In this document: positions 25,485-33,753 of the stretch, piece after piece
Position numbering within the stretch: the first letter of the stretch is position 1
Layout of the letters: each line of letters starts with the position of its first letter
Assembly (NCBI RefSeq): GCF_052072235.1
Contig: NZ_CM125436.1
Coordinates: forward strand, 1,668,001-1,732,000
Direction of reading: 5' to 3'
DNA length: 64,000 bases
Source: Brevibacillus_D fluminis_A
Lineage (GTDB): Bacteria > Bacillota > Bacilli > Brevibacillales > Brevibacillaceae
Notes under the pieces: generated by a model
What the model saw: the letters and a program-made list of their open reading frames with translations, nothing else
Told to the model about the DNA's origin: nothing
Databases searched by the model: none
Program-made: the position numbers and the translations under genes

Positions 25485-27197
25485 GTGTCGTTTTTTCGCC
25501 ATTTGCCGATAAAGGTCAAGCTGATAATATTGGTCCTCTTTGCAGGCGTTTTCATGACAGGCATAGGAATTGTCGGATATTTTTACATGATGAACATGGC
25601 TGCGAATTCGGAAGAGATGTACAATCAAAACCTTATCCCGATCGGGTGGATCGAGCAGGTCCAGATCAATAATGAAACGTTGGCGGCCACGACGCTGGAA
25701 ATGATTGCGAACCATGATGAAGAGCTGGAAAGCACGCTAAGCGGGCGGATGAAACGGCTGCTGCAAGAAAACGACGTGCGCTTTTCCATGTTTGAAAAAT
25801 CGCAAATGGATGACAACATGCGCAAAATGGTCGAGTCCTATAAAGCTGCGGTGGCAGCCTATCTGCCGGAAAATGACAAGCTGTTGGAACTGGCGGCTGA
25901 CCATAAGCAGCAGGAAGCCTACGACCTGTACCGCAGCAAAGTGCAGCAGTTGCGAGCGCAGGTAAACGATAAGCTCACGACACTGGCTGATTATGCGCGC
26001 ACGACTGCCAAACGGCTGAATGAAGACACGCTGCAAAGCGTCGGGCAGGCGCAAATGGCGATGACAGCCGCGAATGTGATCGTATTGCTTGGGCTTGCTG
26101 TATTAGGCTGGCAAATGTCCCGGATGATTACGCTTCCGCTTGGGCAGCTGCAAAAATGTATGGCACAGGCGGAACGCGGCGACCTGTCCGTCGCAGGTAC
26201 CTACCGCTCGAAAGATGAGATCGGGCGTTTGACCAACGATTTCAACAGCATGGTAGGGGGACTTCGCGAACTGATTCGCGGTGTCAGCACCCATGCGATC
26301 AGCCTCTCTTCTTCCGCCGAGCAGCTGTCGGCAAGCACAGGGCAGACGTCGGAAGCGACCCATCAAATCGCCTCCTCCATCCAGGAAGTATCACACGGCG
26401 CTGATCTGCAGCTGCGCTCAGTGGAGGAAGGCGTGCAGGCGATGGAAGAGATTGCGATCGGGATCGAACGGGTGGCGCAATCGGCCGTCACGGCCGCCCA
26501 TACGTCCAAAGAGGCAAATGCTGAAGCGGCATACGGCAATGAGACGATTCGCAAAGTGATGGAACAGATGCAGCGCATCCAACTCACTGTGGATCAATCT
26601 GCGGGCATGACGCGCCAGCTTGGGGATAAATCGCAGCAGATCGGCCAGATTGTCGAGACGATTGCCGAGATTTCGGCCCAGACCAACCTGCTCGCGCTCA
26701 ATGCGGCGATCGAGGCTGCCCGCGCCGGTGAGCATGGCAGAGGCTTTTCCGTGGTGGCCGACGAGGTACGCAAGCTGGCGGAGCAATCGCAAGTGTCTGC
26801 GGACAGCATCGCGGGCTTGGTTGACGTGATCCGCCACGAGATGAATGCTGCGGTGACGGCGATGGACAAAGGCTATGCAGAAGTGTCCGAGGGTATGTCG
26901 GTCGTCAAGGAAGCGGGAGCGGCTTTTGAAAAAATTACGCAGCGGGTCGACCAAGTGGCGATGCAGATGGAAGAAGTTTCGTCCGCATCGGAACAAATGG
27001 CGGCAAGCACCCGGCAATTTGCGGATTCGGTCAATTATATCGAGCAAATTGCACGCGGTTCGCTTGCGAATGCCCATGCCGTGGCGGCTTCCTCGCAGGA
27101 ACAGCTGGCTGCGATGGAGGAAGTTGCCGCTTCTACTGAAAGTTTGAACCAAATGGCCCAGGAATTACACGAGCTGACAGGCCGCTTCAAGGTGTAA
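25485..27197 (+). CDS. Methyl-accepting chemotaxis protein
   Basis: The 570-residue receptor has TM1 at about 11-35, a four-helix-bundle-type periplasm-facing domain (36-190), TM2 at about 191-210, HAMP (about 210-265) and a cytoplasmic signalling domain whose hairpin tip EISAQTNLLALNAAIEAARAG is invariant among MCPs. The start is a GTG with GGGAGG about 7 nt upstream. The sensory domain gives no ligand clue. It is inserted between trxA and uvrC, which are adjacent or nearly so in B. subtilis. A later cheX supports functional chemotaxis. Confidence 0.93.
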   Translation: MSFFRHLPIKVKLIILVLFAGVFMTGIGIVGYFYMMNMAANSEEMYNQNLIPIGWIEQVQINNETLAATTLEMIANHDEELESTLSGRMKRLLQENDVRFSMFEKSQMDDNMRKMVESYKAAVAAYLPENDKLLELAADHKQQEAYDLYRSKVQQLRAQVNDKLTTLADYARTTAKRLNEDTLQSVGQAQMAMTAANVIVLLGLAVLGWQMSRMITLPLGQLQKCMAQAERGDLSVAGTYRSKDEIGRLTNDFNSMVGGLRELIRGVSTHAISLSSSAEQLSASTGQTSEATHQIASSIQEVSHGADLQLRSVEEGVQAMEEIAIGIERVAQSAVTAAHTSKEANAEAAYGNETIRKVMEQMQRIQLTVDQSAGMTRQLGDKSQQIGQIVETIAEISAQTNLLALNAAIEAARAGEHGRGFSVVADEVRKLAEQSQVSADSIAGLVDVIRHEMNAAVTAMDKGYAEVSEGMSVVKEAGAAFEKITQRVDQVAMQMEEVSSASEQMAASTRQFADSVNYIEQIARGSLANAHAVAASSQEQLAAMEEVAASTESLNQMAQELHELTGRFKV

Positions 27198-27323
27198 GCT
27201 AGAGTGAAGGATAGAGGACAGAGCAGCACGCTGTTTTCTATCTTTTCTTTTTGGGAAAGCAGAACATCTGTTTTTTTGGTACTATTGAGAGAAGAGAATC
27301 CTGCTCGAACGGAGGCTGAGATT

Positions 27324-29099
27324 TTGAGCAGCTTGAAGGATAAATTGGCGGTGCTGCCGGATAAACCCGGCTGTTACCTGATGAAAAATAAAAATGGCGA
27401 AATCATTTATGTCGGCAAGGCAAAAGTGCTGAAAAACCGCGTGCGCTCCTATTTTACCGGTAGCCACAACGGCAAGACCCAGCTTTTGGTCAGTGAAATT
27501 GCCGATTTCGAATATATCGTGGTATCCTCGGCCATCGAGGCGCTTGTGCTGGAGTGCAATCTGATCAAGCAGTATGACCCGCGTTACAATGTCATGCTGA
27601 AGGACGACAAGACGTATCCGTACATCAAGATTACGAACGAAAAACAGCCGCGGCTGGAGATTACCCGAAAGGTGCTAAAGGACAAAGGGCGCTATTTCGG
27701 CCCGTATCCGAATGCCGGAGCGGCGCAGGAGGTCAAAAAGCTGCTGGACCGCCTGTATCCGCTGCGCAAGTGCAAGACCTTGCCCAAGCAAGTATGCCTG
27801 TACTATCACATGGGGCAATGCCTCGCTCCCTGTGTGTACGAAGTGGATGATGCGGAAAACCAGCGCATCGTCGAGGAGATCGACCGATTCCTCGATGGCG
27901 GCCATGAAGCGATGAAGGCCCAGCTGACCGAGAAAATGATGGAAGCGGCCGAGGCGATGGAATTCGAGCGGGCCAAGGAGCTGCGCGACCAGATTCGCAA
28001 TATCGAGGCCGTGATGGAAAAGCAAAAGGTCACCTTCACCGACACGGTCGACCGCGACATCTTCGGCTTTGCCGTCGACAAAGGCTGGATGTGTGTGCAA
28101 GTGTTTTACATGCGCCAAGGCAAGATGATCGAACGGCAGACGACGTCCTTTCCTTACTATGGCGAGCCTGCGGAAGATTTCATGTCGTATGTGACACAAT
28201 TTTATTATGACAAGCAGCAAGTTTTGCCCAAAGAGATTTTGCTGCCGCAGGAAAGCGAACCGGAGCTATTGGCGGAATGGCTGGGCGTCAAAGTGCTGAC
28301 GCCGAAGCGCGGCAAAAAAGTCGAGCTGGTGCAGATGGCGGGCGAAAACGCGCGGATCGCGCTCGAGGAAAAATTCGCGCTGATGTCCAAGGACGACGCC
28401 CGTACGATCCAGGCGATGCACAATCTCGGCCATGCGCTCTCGATCGGCACGCCGCACCGGATCGAAGCTTTCGACAACTCCAATATCCAGGGCGCGGAGC
28501 CGGTTTCGGCGATGATCGTGTTCACCGATGGCCGCCCGGATAAAAAAGAGTACCGCAAATACAAAATTCAGACCGTGGAAGGGCCGGACGACTACGGCTC
28601 TATGCGCGAGGTCATTCGCCGGCGTTACAGCCGGATGCTGCGCGAAAATCAGCCGTTTCCCGATCTGATCGTCATCGACGGTGGCAAAGGGCAGATTCAG
28701 GCAGCGATGGACGTGCTGGAAAACGAGCTGGGCTTGTTCATTCCGGTCTGCGGTCTTGCAAAAGATGACAAACATAAGACGGCGATGCTCCTGTTTGGCG
28801 ACCCGCCCGAGCCGGTTCCGCTCAAGCGGGACAGCAACGAGTTTTATTTGCTGCAGCGGATCCAGGACGAGGTGCACCGTTTTGCCATCACGTTCCACCG
28901 CGCATCCCGCTCCAAGACGATGCTGTCTTCCCAGCTGGATGAAATTCCGGGAATCGGCGAAAAGCGCCGCAAGCTGCTTTTCCAGCACTTCGGGTCGATC
29001 AAGAAGATGAAGGAAGCGACGGTCGAAGATTTCCGTCAGCTCGGCATCGGCGACAAGGTCGCCCGGGAGATCATCAGCCATTTGCGAAAAATGGTTTGA
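27324..29099 (+). CDS. uvrC: Excinuclease ABC subunit C
   Basis: The 591-residue protein has an N-terminal GIY-YIG nuclease domain (LPDKPGCYLMKN, IIYVGKAKVLKNRV), a UVR motif around residues 200-235 (AAEAMEFERAKELRDQI), the RNase-H-like C-terminal nuclease (AFDNSNIQG, DLIVIDGGKGQ) and a C-terminal helix-hairpin-helix (IPGIGEKRRKLL). It makes both incisions in nucleotide excision repair. Start set at TTG 27324, 8 nt after GGAGG (27311-27315); upstream codons in the frame are not UvrC-like. Confidence 0.95.
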   Translation: MSSLKDKLAVLPDKPGCYLMKNKNGEIIYVGKAKVLKNRVRSYFTGSHNGKTQLLVSEIADFEYIVVSSAIEALVLECNLIKQYDPRYNVMLKDDKTYPYIKITNEKQPRLEITRKVLKDKGRYFGPYPNAGAAQEVKKLLDRLYPLRKCKTLPKQVCLYYHMGQCLAPCVYEVDDAENQRIVEEIDRFLDGGHEAMKAQLTEKMMEAAEAMEFERAKELRDQIRNIEAVMEKQKVTFTDTVDRDIFGFAVDKGWMCVQVFYMRQGKMIERQTTSFPYYGEPAEDFMSYVTQFYYDKQQVLPKEILLPQESEPELLAEWLGVKVLTPKRGKKVELVQMAGENARIALEEKFALMSKDDARTIQAMHNLGHALSIGTPHRIEAFDNSNIQGAEPVSAMIVFTDGRPDKKEYRKYKIQTVEGPDDYGSMREVIRRRYSRMLRENQPFPDLIVIDGGKGQIQAAMDVLENELGLFIPVCGLAKDDKHKTAMLLFGDPPEPVPLKRDSNEFYLLQRIQDEVHRFAITFHRASRSKTMLSSQLDEIPGIGEKRRKLLFQHFGSIKKMKEATVEDFRQLGIGDKVAREIISHLRKMV

Positions 29100-29106
29100 A
29101 GAAGCA

Positions 29107-29135
29107 TTGTCAATTGCGTTTTGATTTGCTATAAT
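29107..29135 (+). promoter_or_regulatory. Promoter of the lysine-riboswitch/lysC transcript
   Basis: TTGTCA (29107-29112) and TATAAT (29130-29135) are spaced 17 nt, just after uvrC. Transcription would begin near 29142. Confidence 0.85.
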
Positions 29136-29179
29136 CGCACTATTGTTTCACCAACTTCATAAGACCTCACTTTCCTTTG

Positions 29180-29372
29180 GAAGTTGAGGTAGAGGCGCGA
29201 AAACCATAAGTACCCTCCTACCAGATTGGGAATCGAAGACGGGAGCGGAAAGGGGAATTCGCCGAAGTGCATGGTGCTACCCAAGTGCCGTGTGCTGGGT
29301 CTGTGTTGAAGAAACACAGGACTGTCATCTGCCTGATCTACCCGTCATGCAGATGGAGAGCTATCTCACGGG
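29180..29372 (+). ncRNA. Lysine riboswitch (L box) aptamer
   Basis: The leader contains the conserved L-box segments in order: TGAGGTAGAGGCGCGA (29185-29200), AAGTA, GGAATTCGCCGAAGTG, GGGTCTGTG, CTGTCATCTGC and GGAGAGCTATCTCA. P1 forms between TGAGGTAG (29185-29192) and CTATCTCA (29361-29368). It senses lysine and controls lysC by premature termination at the hairpin at 29432-29470. A second hairpin, AGCCGAA/TTCGGCT (29373-29393), directly follows P1 and may belong to the antiterminator arrangement. Confidence 0.92.
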
Positions 29373-29420
29373 AGCCGAATGGTTTTTTCGGCTGCGTGTA
29401 CAAGGGAAGGAGGAGCTACT

Positions 29421-29474
29421 ATGTCTATTACAGGCATCGACAGGAGTTTCCTTGTCGATGCCTTTTTTGCATAA
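29421..29474 (+). CDS. Possible leader peptide ORF inside the lysine-riboswitch expression platform
   Basis: ATG at 29421 lies 6 nt after AAGGAGG (29408-29414) and opens a 17-codon ORF (MSITGIDRSFLVDAFFA) ending in TAA at 29472-29474. The coding region coincides with the whole terminator hairpin, so a translating ribosome would melt it. It is directly visible in the sequence, but there is no evidence yet that it is translated. The peptide has no run of Lys codons, so a classical lysine attenuator is not implied. Confidence 0.4.
   Translation: MSITGIDRSFLVDAFFA
29432..29470 (+). terminator. Riboswitch terminator before lysC
   Basis: AGGCATCGACA (29432-29442) pairs with TGTCGATGCCT (29453-29463), followed by TTTTT. 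Confidence 0.92.
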
Positions 29475-29546
29475 AAGAATAAAGAGAGCCTACTGATAAA
29501 AACAAAAAGAGAACAACAGACATAAGTGGAGTGGGGAGAGAATACA

Positions 29547-30788
29547 ATGGGAATCGTTGTGCAAAAATTCGGAGGGACTTCGGTCGGAACAATTGAACGG
29601 ATCGGGCGCGTAGCCGATCGAATCATCTCCTACAAAGAAGCGGGGCACCAAATGGTCGTCGTTGTCTCCGCGATGGGCAAATCGACAGATGTGCTGGTAG
29701 ACATGGCGAAAGCGATCAGCGCCCACCCGGACGAACGGGAGATGGATATGCTTCTGTCCACGGGCGAGCAGGTCACGATCGCGCTGCTTTCCATGATGCT
29801 GGCGGAAAAAGGTCATCGGGCGGTATCGCTGACCGGCTGGCAAGCGGGCATCACCACGGAATCGGTACACGGCAAAGCCCGCATCAAGCATATCGACAAC
29901 GAGCGGATGAAAACGGAGCTTGCGCAGGGCAACATCGTGATCGTTGCGGGCTTCCAGGGCATTTCCGAGGAAGGCGAAATCACCACGCTGGGCCGTGGCG
30001 GTTCCGATACGACGGCCGTGGCGCTGGCAGCCAGCCTGAAAGCGGACAAATGCGAAATTTTCACGGACGTATCCGGCGTGTATACCGCTGATCCGCGCGT
30101 CGTTCCGGCAGCGCAGAAGCTTGACGTGATTTCGTATGACGAGATGCTGGAACTGGCAAATTTGGGAGCGGGCGTGCTGCATCCCCGTTCCGTCGAATGC
30201 GCAAAAAAATATGGAGTTTGCCTTGTGGTGCGCTCCAGCTTTACAGATGAGGAAGGAACTTACGTGCAGGAGGGAAAAACAGTGGAAACAGGTAGAGTTG
30301 TTAGTGGAGTCGCACATGATGAAGATGTGGCAAAAATTACGGTGGTAGGTATGCCGGCACAGGTCGGCACATTGTCCCGCCTGTTCAACACGCTTGCTTC
30401 CCATCATGTGAATGTGGATATTATCATCCAAAGCTCCTATGACGCCAAAGCGAGCAACATTTCCTTCACCGTGGCAGGCTCCGATTTGGCACATACCCTG
30501 CAAACGCTGGAAGCGAGCCGTGCCGAGCTGGGCTTCGACAAGGTGGAATATGAAGAAGCATTGACCAAAGTGTCGATTGTCGGCGCAGGTATGGTCAACA
30601 ATCCAGGCGTAGCGGCCGAAATGTTCCGCGAGCTGGCCGAGCAAGAAATTTCCATTAAAATGGTGTCGACCTCAGACATTAAAGTTTCGTGCGTCATCGC
30701 GTCGGAGTACGCGGACCGTGCCGTGCGGGCGCTGCATTCGATTTTCCGGCTGGACGCACAGGAAGTGGCGGTCGTTCACGGAATATAG
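29547..30788 (+). CDS. lysC: Aspartate kinase (aspartokinase II, alpha subunit)
   Basis: The 413-residue protein starts MGIVVQKFGGTSVG after GGGGAGAG. It has the kinase domain (VVVVSAMGKSTD, TLGRGGSDTTA) and two C-terminal ACT domains. It phosphorylates aspartate, the first step toward lysine, diaminopimelate, methionine and threonine. The lysine riboswitch upstream and the lysC-type architecture identify it with the lysine-sensitive isozyme of Bacilli. An internal in-frame start encodes a separate beta subunit. It is followed by the SAM-riboswitch-controlled metX, another branch of the aspartate family. Confidence 0.94.
   Translation: MGIVVQKFGGTSVGTIERIGRVADRIISYKEAGHQMVVVVSAMGKSTDVLVDMAKAISAHPDEREMDMLLSTGEQVTIALLSMMLAEKGHRAVSLTGWQAGITTESVHGKARIKHIDNERMKTELAQGNIVIVAGFQGISEEGEITTLGRGGSDTTAVALAASLKADKCEIFTDVSGVYTADPRVVPAAQKLDVISYDEMLELANLGAGVLHPRSVECAKKYGVCLVVRSSFTDEEGTYVQEGKTVETGRVVSGVAHDEDVAKITVVGMPAQVGTLSRLFNTLASHHVNVDIIIQSSYDAKASNISFTVAGSDLAHTLQTLEASRAELGFDKVEYEEALTKVSIVGAGMVNNPGVAAEMFRELAEQEISIKMVSTSDIKVSCVIASEYADRAVRALHSIFRLDAQEVAVVHGI
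30282..30788 (+). CDS. lysC: Internal in-frame start: aspartokinase II beta subunit
   Basis: GTG at 30282 is in frame with lysC and lies 7 nt after AGGAGGG (30268-30274). It would yield a 168-residue protein covering the ACT regulatory domains. B. subtilis aspartokinase II is known to be an alpha2beta2 enzyme whose beta subunit is made from an internal start of the same gene at the equivalent place. This is one gene with two products, not a separate locus. Confidence 0.75.
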   Translation: METGRVVSGVAHDEDVAKITVVGMPAQVGTLSRLFNTLASHHVNVDIIIQSSYDAKASNISFTVAGSDLAHTLQTLEASRAELGFDKVEYEEALTKVSIVGAGMVNNPGVAAEMFRELAEQEISIKMVSTSDIKVSCVIASEYADRAVRALHSIFRLDAQEVAVVHGI

Positions 30789-30805
30789 GGACAAATGAAT
30801 AAATA

Positions 30806-30835
30806 TTGACAGTCTCGCCCTTGCAAGCGTATGAT
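30806..30835 (+). promoter_or_regulatory. Promoter of the SAM-riboswitch/metX transcript
   Basis: TTGACA (30806-30811) and TATGAT (30830-30835) are spaced 18 nt, about 20 nt before the aptamer. Confidence 0.8.
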
Positions 30836-30855
30836 TAATGCAAATTGAATCGTAA

Positions 30856-30962
30856 CTCTTATCTAGAGTGGCGGAGGGACTGGCCCGATGAAGCCCGGCA
30901 ACCCCGATTTTCGGAGAGGTGCTAATTCCAGCAAACGTTTTGCGCGTTTGGTAGATAAGAGC
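30856..30962 (+). ncRNA. SAM-I riboswitch (S box) aptamer
   Basis: P1 pairs CTCTTATCTA (30856-30865) with TAGATAAGAG (30952-30961). Conserved S-box core segments AGAGTGGCGGAGGGACTGGCCC, GATGAAGCCCGGCAACC and GGTGCTAATTCCAGC are present. SAM binding should favour the downstream terminator and switch off metX when methionine/SAM is plentiful. Confidence 0.95.
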
Positions 30963-30983
30963 GGGTCGAACTCTGATGAGAAC

Positions 30984-31020
30984 ACCCCTCTTTTCGTAAC
31001 GTGAAAAGAGGGGTTTTTAA
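30984..31020 (+). terminator. SAM-riboswitch terminator before metX
   Basis: ACCCCTCTTTTC (30984-30995) pairs with GAAAAGAGGGGT (31003-31014), followed by TTTT. It is the expression platform of the S box. Confidence 0.94.
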
Positions 31021-31052
31021 TTGGTCATGCGCGGGCAGGGGAGTGAGCAATT

Positions 31053-32114
31053 TTGCAGAAAATTGTGATTGATGAGTTGACACTGGAATCAGGGGAAGTG
31101 CTCTGTCAGGTAGAGGTAGGGTACAAAACATATGGGAGCTTTGATTCGGAGCGCAATAACGCGGTTCTGGTTTGCCACGCGCTTACCGGGGATATGTATG
31201 CCGTGGGCGACGAGGAGCGTGCAGGCTGGTGGGAAGGGCTGATCGGGCCAGGCATGCCGATTGATACGAACAATTATTTTGTCATCTGCAGCAACGTGCT
31301 GGGCGGCTGTTATGGCACCACTGGTCCTGCAAGCTGTTCGCCGTCCACAGGCAAACCGTACGGCTCCGCGTTTCCCGTCGTGACCGTGCGGGATATGGTG
31401 ACCGCCCAATACCATCTGGTGAAGCAGCTCGGCGTCGAGCATCTGTATGCCGTTATCGGCGGATCGATGGGCGGCATGCAGGTGTATGAATGGGCCGTAA
31501 CGTATCCAGACATGATGGATATGGTCATTCCCATTGCGACATGTTCGCGCCTGTCGGCGATCTCCATCGCCTATAATGACGTCGGGCGCCAGGCGATCTG
31601 CAACGATCCGGAATGGCAGGGCGGGCACTACTATCCGGGCCCAGGGCCGAAAAACGGGCTTTCCACCGCACGGATGCTCGGGATGATCACGTACCGGACG
31701 GCAGAGCTGTTTGAAGAGCGGTTCGGGCGCAGCCTGCAGGCGAAAGCGAGCCAGCATCTGTACGATACGACGTTCCAGATCGAAAGCTATTTGCGCTACC
31801 AGGGCGAAAAGCTGGTGGAGCGGTTTGACGCCAACAGCTACCTGTACCTGCTGAAAGCGATGGATACGCACGACATCGGCAGAGGCCGTGACGGGATCGA
31901 AGAAGCGATCAAGCATATCCGGGCGAAAGTGGTCAGCATCGCCATCACCAATGACCTGTTGTACCCGATCGAGCATCAGGAAGAGATGGCGGAGCTGATG
32001 AAGAAAAACGGAATCGAGGTCGATTTCTACACCATCGATTCCAAGTACGGGCATGACGGCTTCCTCGTCGAGTTTCAAAAAATGGCCCGCATCGTTGCCC
32101 CTTATTTCGCCTAA
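31053..32114 (+). CDS. metX: Homoserine O-acyltransferase MetX
   Basis: The 353-residue alpha/beta-hydrolase-fold enzyme carries GGSMGGMQ with nucleophile Ser138, Asp301 (TNDLLYP) and His334 (KYGHDGF). It acylates homoserine (acetyl-CoA in most relatives) for methionine synthesis. The start is TTG at 31053 with GGGGAG about 10 nt upstream. Control by a SAM riboswitch fits methionine biosynthesis. It is inserted between lysC and yslB relative to B. subtilis. Confidence 0.93.
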   Translation: MQKIVIDELTLESGEVLCQVEVGYKTYGSFDSERNNAVLVCHALTGDMYAVGDEERAGWWEGLIGPGMPIDTNNYFVICSNVLGGCYGTTGPASCSPSTGKPYGSAFPVVTVRDMVTAQYHLVKQLGVEHLYAVIGGSMGGMQVYEWAVTYPDMMDMVIPIATCSRLSAISIAYNDVGRQAICNDPEWQGGHYYPGPGPKNGLSTARMLGMITYRTAELFEERFGRSLQAKASQHLYDTTFQIESYLRYQGEKLVERFDANSYLYLLKAMDTHDIGRGRDGIEEAIKHIRAKVVSIAITNDLLYPIEHQEEMAELMKKNGIEVDFYTIDSKYGHDGFLVEFQKMARIVAPYFA

Positions 32115-32122
32115 TAATAAGG

Positions 32123-32160
32123 AAGAAAAGTCAGTGATTCCTTCCACTGGCTTTTCTTAC
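32123..32160 (+). terminator. Terminator of metX
   Basis: AAGAAAAGTCAGTG (32123-32136) pairs with CACTGGCTTTTCTT (32145-32158), 14 bp with one G-U pair. Confidence 0.9.
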
Positions 32161-32194
32161 GCGGGCAAGCAATTGTTCCCAGCCTTTTTATAAG

Positions 32195-32240
32195 AAGGGC
32201 AACGGCGTTCTGCCCGTTGGCTGGCGAAGCCCTTTTTTTG
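32195..32240 (+). terminator. Second terminator-like hairpin downstream of metX
   Basis: AAGGGC (32195-32200) pairs with GCCCTT (32229-32234), with an inner CAACGG/CCGTTG stem and T7 behind it. It separates metX from the convergent yslB gene. Confidence 0.65.
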
Positions 32241-32249
32241 CAAGTAGGC

Positions 32250-32729
32250 TCAAGTCGTTCTTTTTTCTTCTATTGTAATGAGCGCATGTTCAGGGCGGCT
32301 GTCTTTTGCGCAAACGACCAAAAACTGCCCATGAAGCGGGCAGGGATCATGCAAGCGGCTGAGCGCCCCGGCCACGATGCCGCACTCCAGCGCGAGCGAG
32401 CGCGAAAGACGTTCTGCCGGATAGTACATGAACTGCGGATGGGAGAGCCGGTAGCCGGCGAATTTCTTTTCAAGCTTCACGGGTTCAAGCTTGCCGAGTC
32501 CCAGTTGGATGAAGGTCAAGACCAGATCGTCCTCGCTCTGGATATTCAACTCCGTGCCAAGGTCCCGTCCAAGCCAATACAGGATCGATGCCTCGCTTTC
32601 GCCGAGCAAGCGGGTAAACAATGTCTCCCGGAGCAGATGGTAGCCTGTATAGGGCATGTTGGCCTGTTCCAGACGGGCAAGCAGAGGGGCGGGGATCAGC
32701 GAGCGCAGCGGGCTGGTTTCTGTACGCAT
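32250..32729 (-). CDS. yslB: DUF2507/YslB-family protein
   Basis: The 159-residue protein resembles YslB (DUF2507), a V4R/heme-NO-like fold protein found beside sdhC in many Bacillales (motifs GYHLLRETLF, GRDLGTEL and the C-terminal ECGIVAGAL). Biochemical function is not established. AGGAGAG precedes the ATG. Here it is on the opposite strand to sdhC, so it is divergent from the sdh operon and not co-transcribed with it. Confidence 0.82.
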   Translation of the reverse strand: MRTETSPLRSLIPAPLLARLEQANMPYTGYHLLRETLFTRLLGESEASILYWLGRDLGTELNIQSEDDLVLTFIQLGLGKLEPVKLEKKFAGYRLSHPQFMYYPAERLSRSLALECGIVAGALSRLHDPCPLHGQFLVVCAKDSRPEHALITIEEKRTT

Positions 32730-33120
32730 GAGGCACTCTCTCCTTTGTCTAGCAGTGGCATTACGCTATACTCTATGAATGAAAATGAAGCCTAATGACC
32801 GAAAACTCTTAATCGACAAAAAAAACTATCATTCAATCTAAAAAAAGAATAAGTCTATTCACTGGCTTGACGCTCTTTGTGGACAGGAGTACAATGGTTT
32901 TGGTCACAGAATGTCTATACTTTTTTCTTATTAACGACATATTTTGACAAGGCTGCAATGAGAGCTGCTGCCTTTCGTGTAACTGCCGCATTTATAATGA
33001 CAGGTAGCAGTATGTGAAAGCGGGCACAACCTTTGTCGGCTGACTCAGTATGTCTAACCCACTGTATTGCGGGCAAGGATAAGGAGAAGTCACTACATAT
33101 CATTAAGGAGGGAACTTTGC
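32730..33120. other. Divergent intergenic region and long sdhC leader
   Basis: There are 391 bp without a gene. It holds the sdh promoter (32867-32895), giving a 5'UTR of about 220 nt, and a further TATAAT at 32993-32998 without a clear -35. I see no riboswitch consensus in the leader. The segment just upstream (32815-32860) is A-rich. Confidence 0.7.
32867..32895 (+). promoter_or_regulatory. Promoter of the sdhCAB operon
   Basis: TTGACG (32867-32872) and TACAAT (32890-32895) are spaced 17 nt. Confidence 0.75.
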
Positions 33121-33735
33121 ATGGCGAACAGCCATCACTTTTTGAGTCGAAAGCTGCATTCATTACTTGGTTTGGTTCCAGTCGGTCTCTTTTTGCTGGT
33201 TCACTTGACTGTCAACTACCAAGCAACAAAAGGCGCTGAAGCGTTTAACAGCGGAGTAGGATTTATGGAAAGCCTACCGTTCCTGATTGTTCTGGAATTT
33301 GTTCTTATCTACATTCCTTTGCTGTTCCACGCAATTTACGGTTTGTACATCGCGTTCCAAGCAAAGAACAACGTCGGTACGTTCAGCTATTTCCGCAACC
33401 AAATGTTCCTGTGGCAGCGTATCACCGGGGTGATCACCCTGATCTTCCTGGCGTGGCACGTATTCCAAACCCGCATTCAATACGCGCTTGGCAATGTTGA
33501 ACTGAACTATGACATGATGGCAAATGTTCTGTCCAACCCAGGCTTCATGATTTTCTACATTATCGGTACGCTTGCTGCCGTATTCCACTTCTCCAATGGT
33601 ATCTGGGCTTTCCTGGTTCACTGGGGAATTACCGTAGGGCCGCGTTCGCAACGCGTCGCAACCTACGTCACGATGATCATTTTCGTAGTGGTTGGTTTTA
33701 TCGGAGTACGTGCAATCACAGCATTTATCCAGTAG
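33121..33735 (+). CDS. sdhC: Succinate dehydrogenase cytochrome b558 subunit
   Basis: The 204-residue membrane protein has five transmembrane helices. Histidines 28, 70, 113 and 156 occupy the positions of the di-heme ligands of B. subtilis SdhC, so two b hemes are expected. It anchors SdhAB and passes electrons to menaquinone. Start at the ATG at 33121 (MANSHHF) after AAGGAGGG. The next gene, sdhA, begins 18 bp after the stop codon. Confidence 0.95.
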   Translation: MANSHHFLSRKLHSLLGLVPVGLFLLVHLTVNYQATKGAEAFNSGVGFMESLPFLIVLEFVLIYIPLLFHAIYGLYIAFQAKNNVGTFSYFRNQMFLWQRITGVITLIFLAWHVFQTRIQYALGNVELNYDMMANVLSNPGFMIFYIIGTLAAVFHFSNGIWAFLVHWGITVGPRSQRVATYVTMIIFVVVGFIGVRAITAFIQ

Positions 33736-33753
33736 GAAAAGGGGGAAAAAACC

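Noticed and set aside
29180..29372. T-box leader upstream of lysC
   Set aside because: No T-box sequence or specifier loop is present; the conserved elements are those of the L box.
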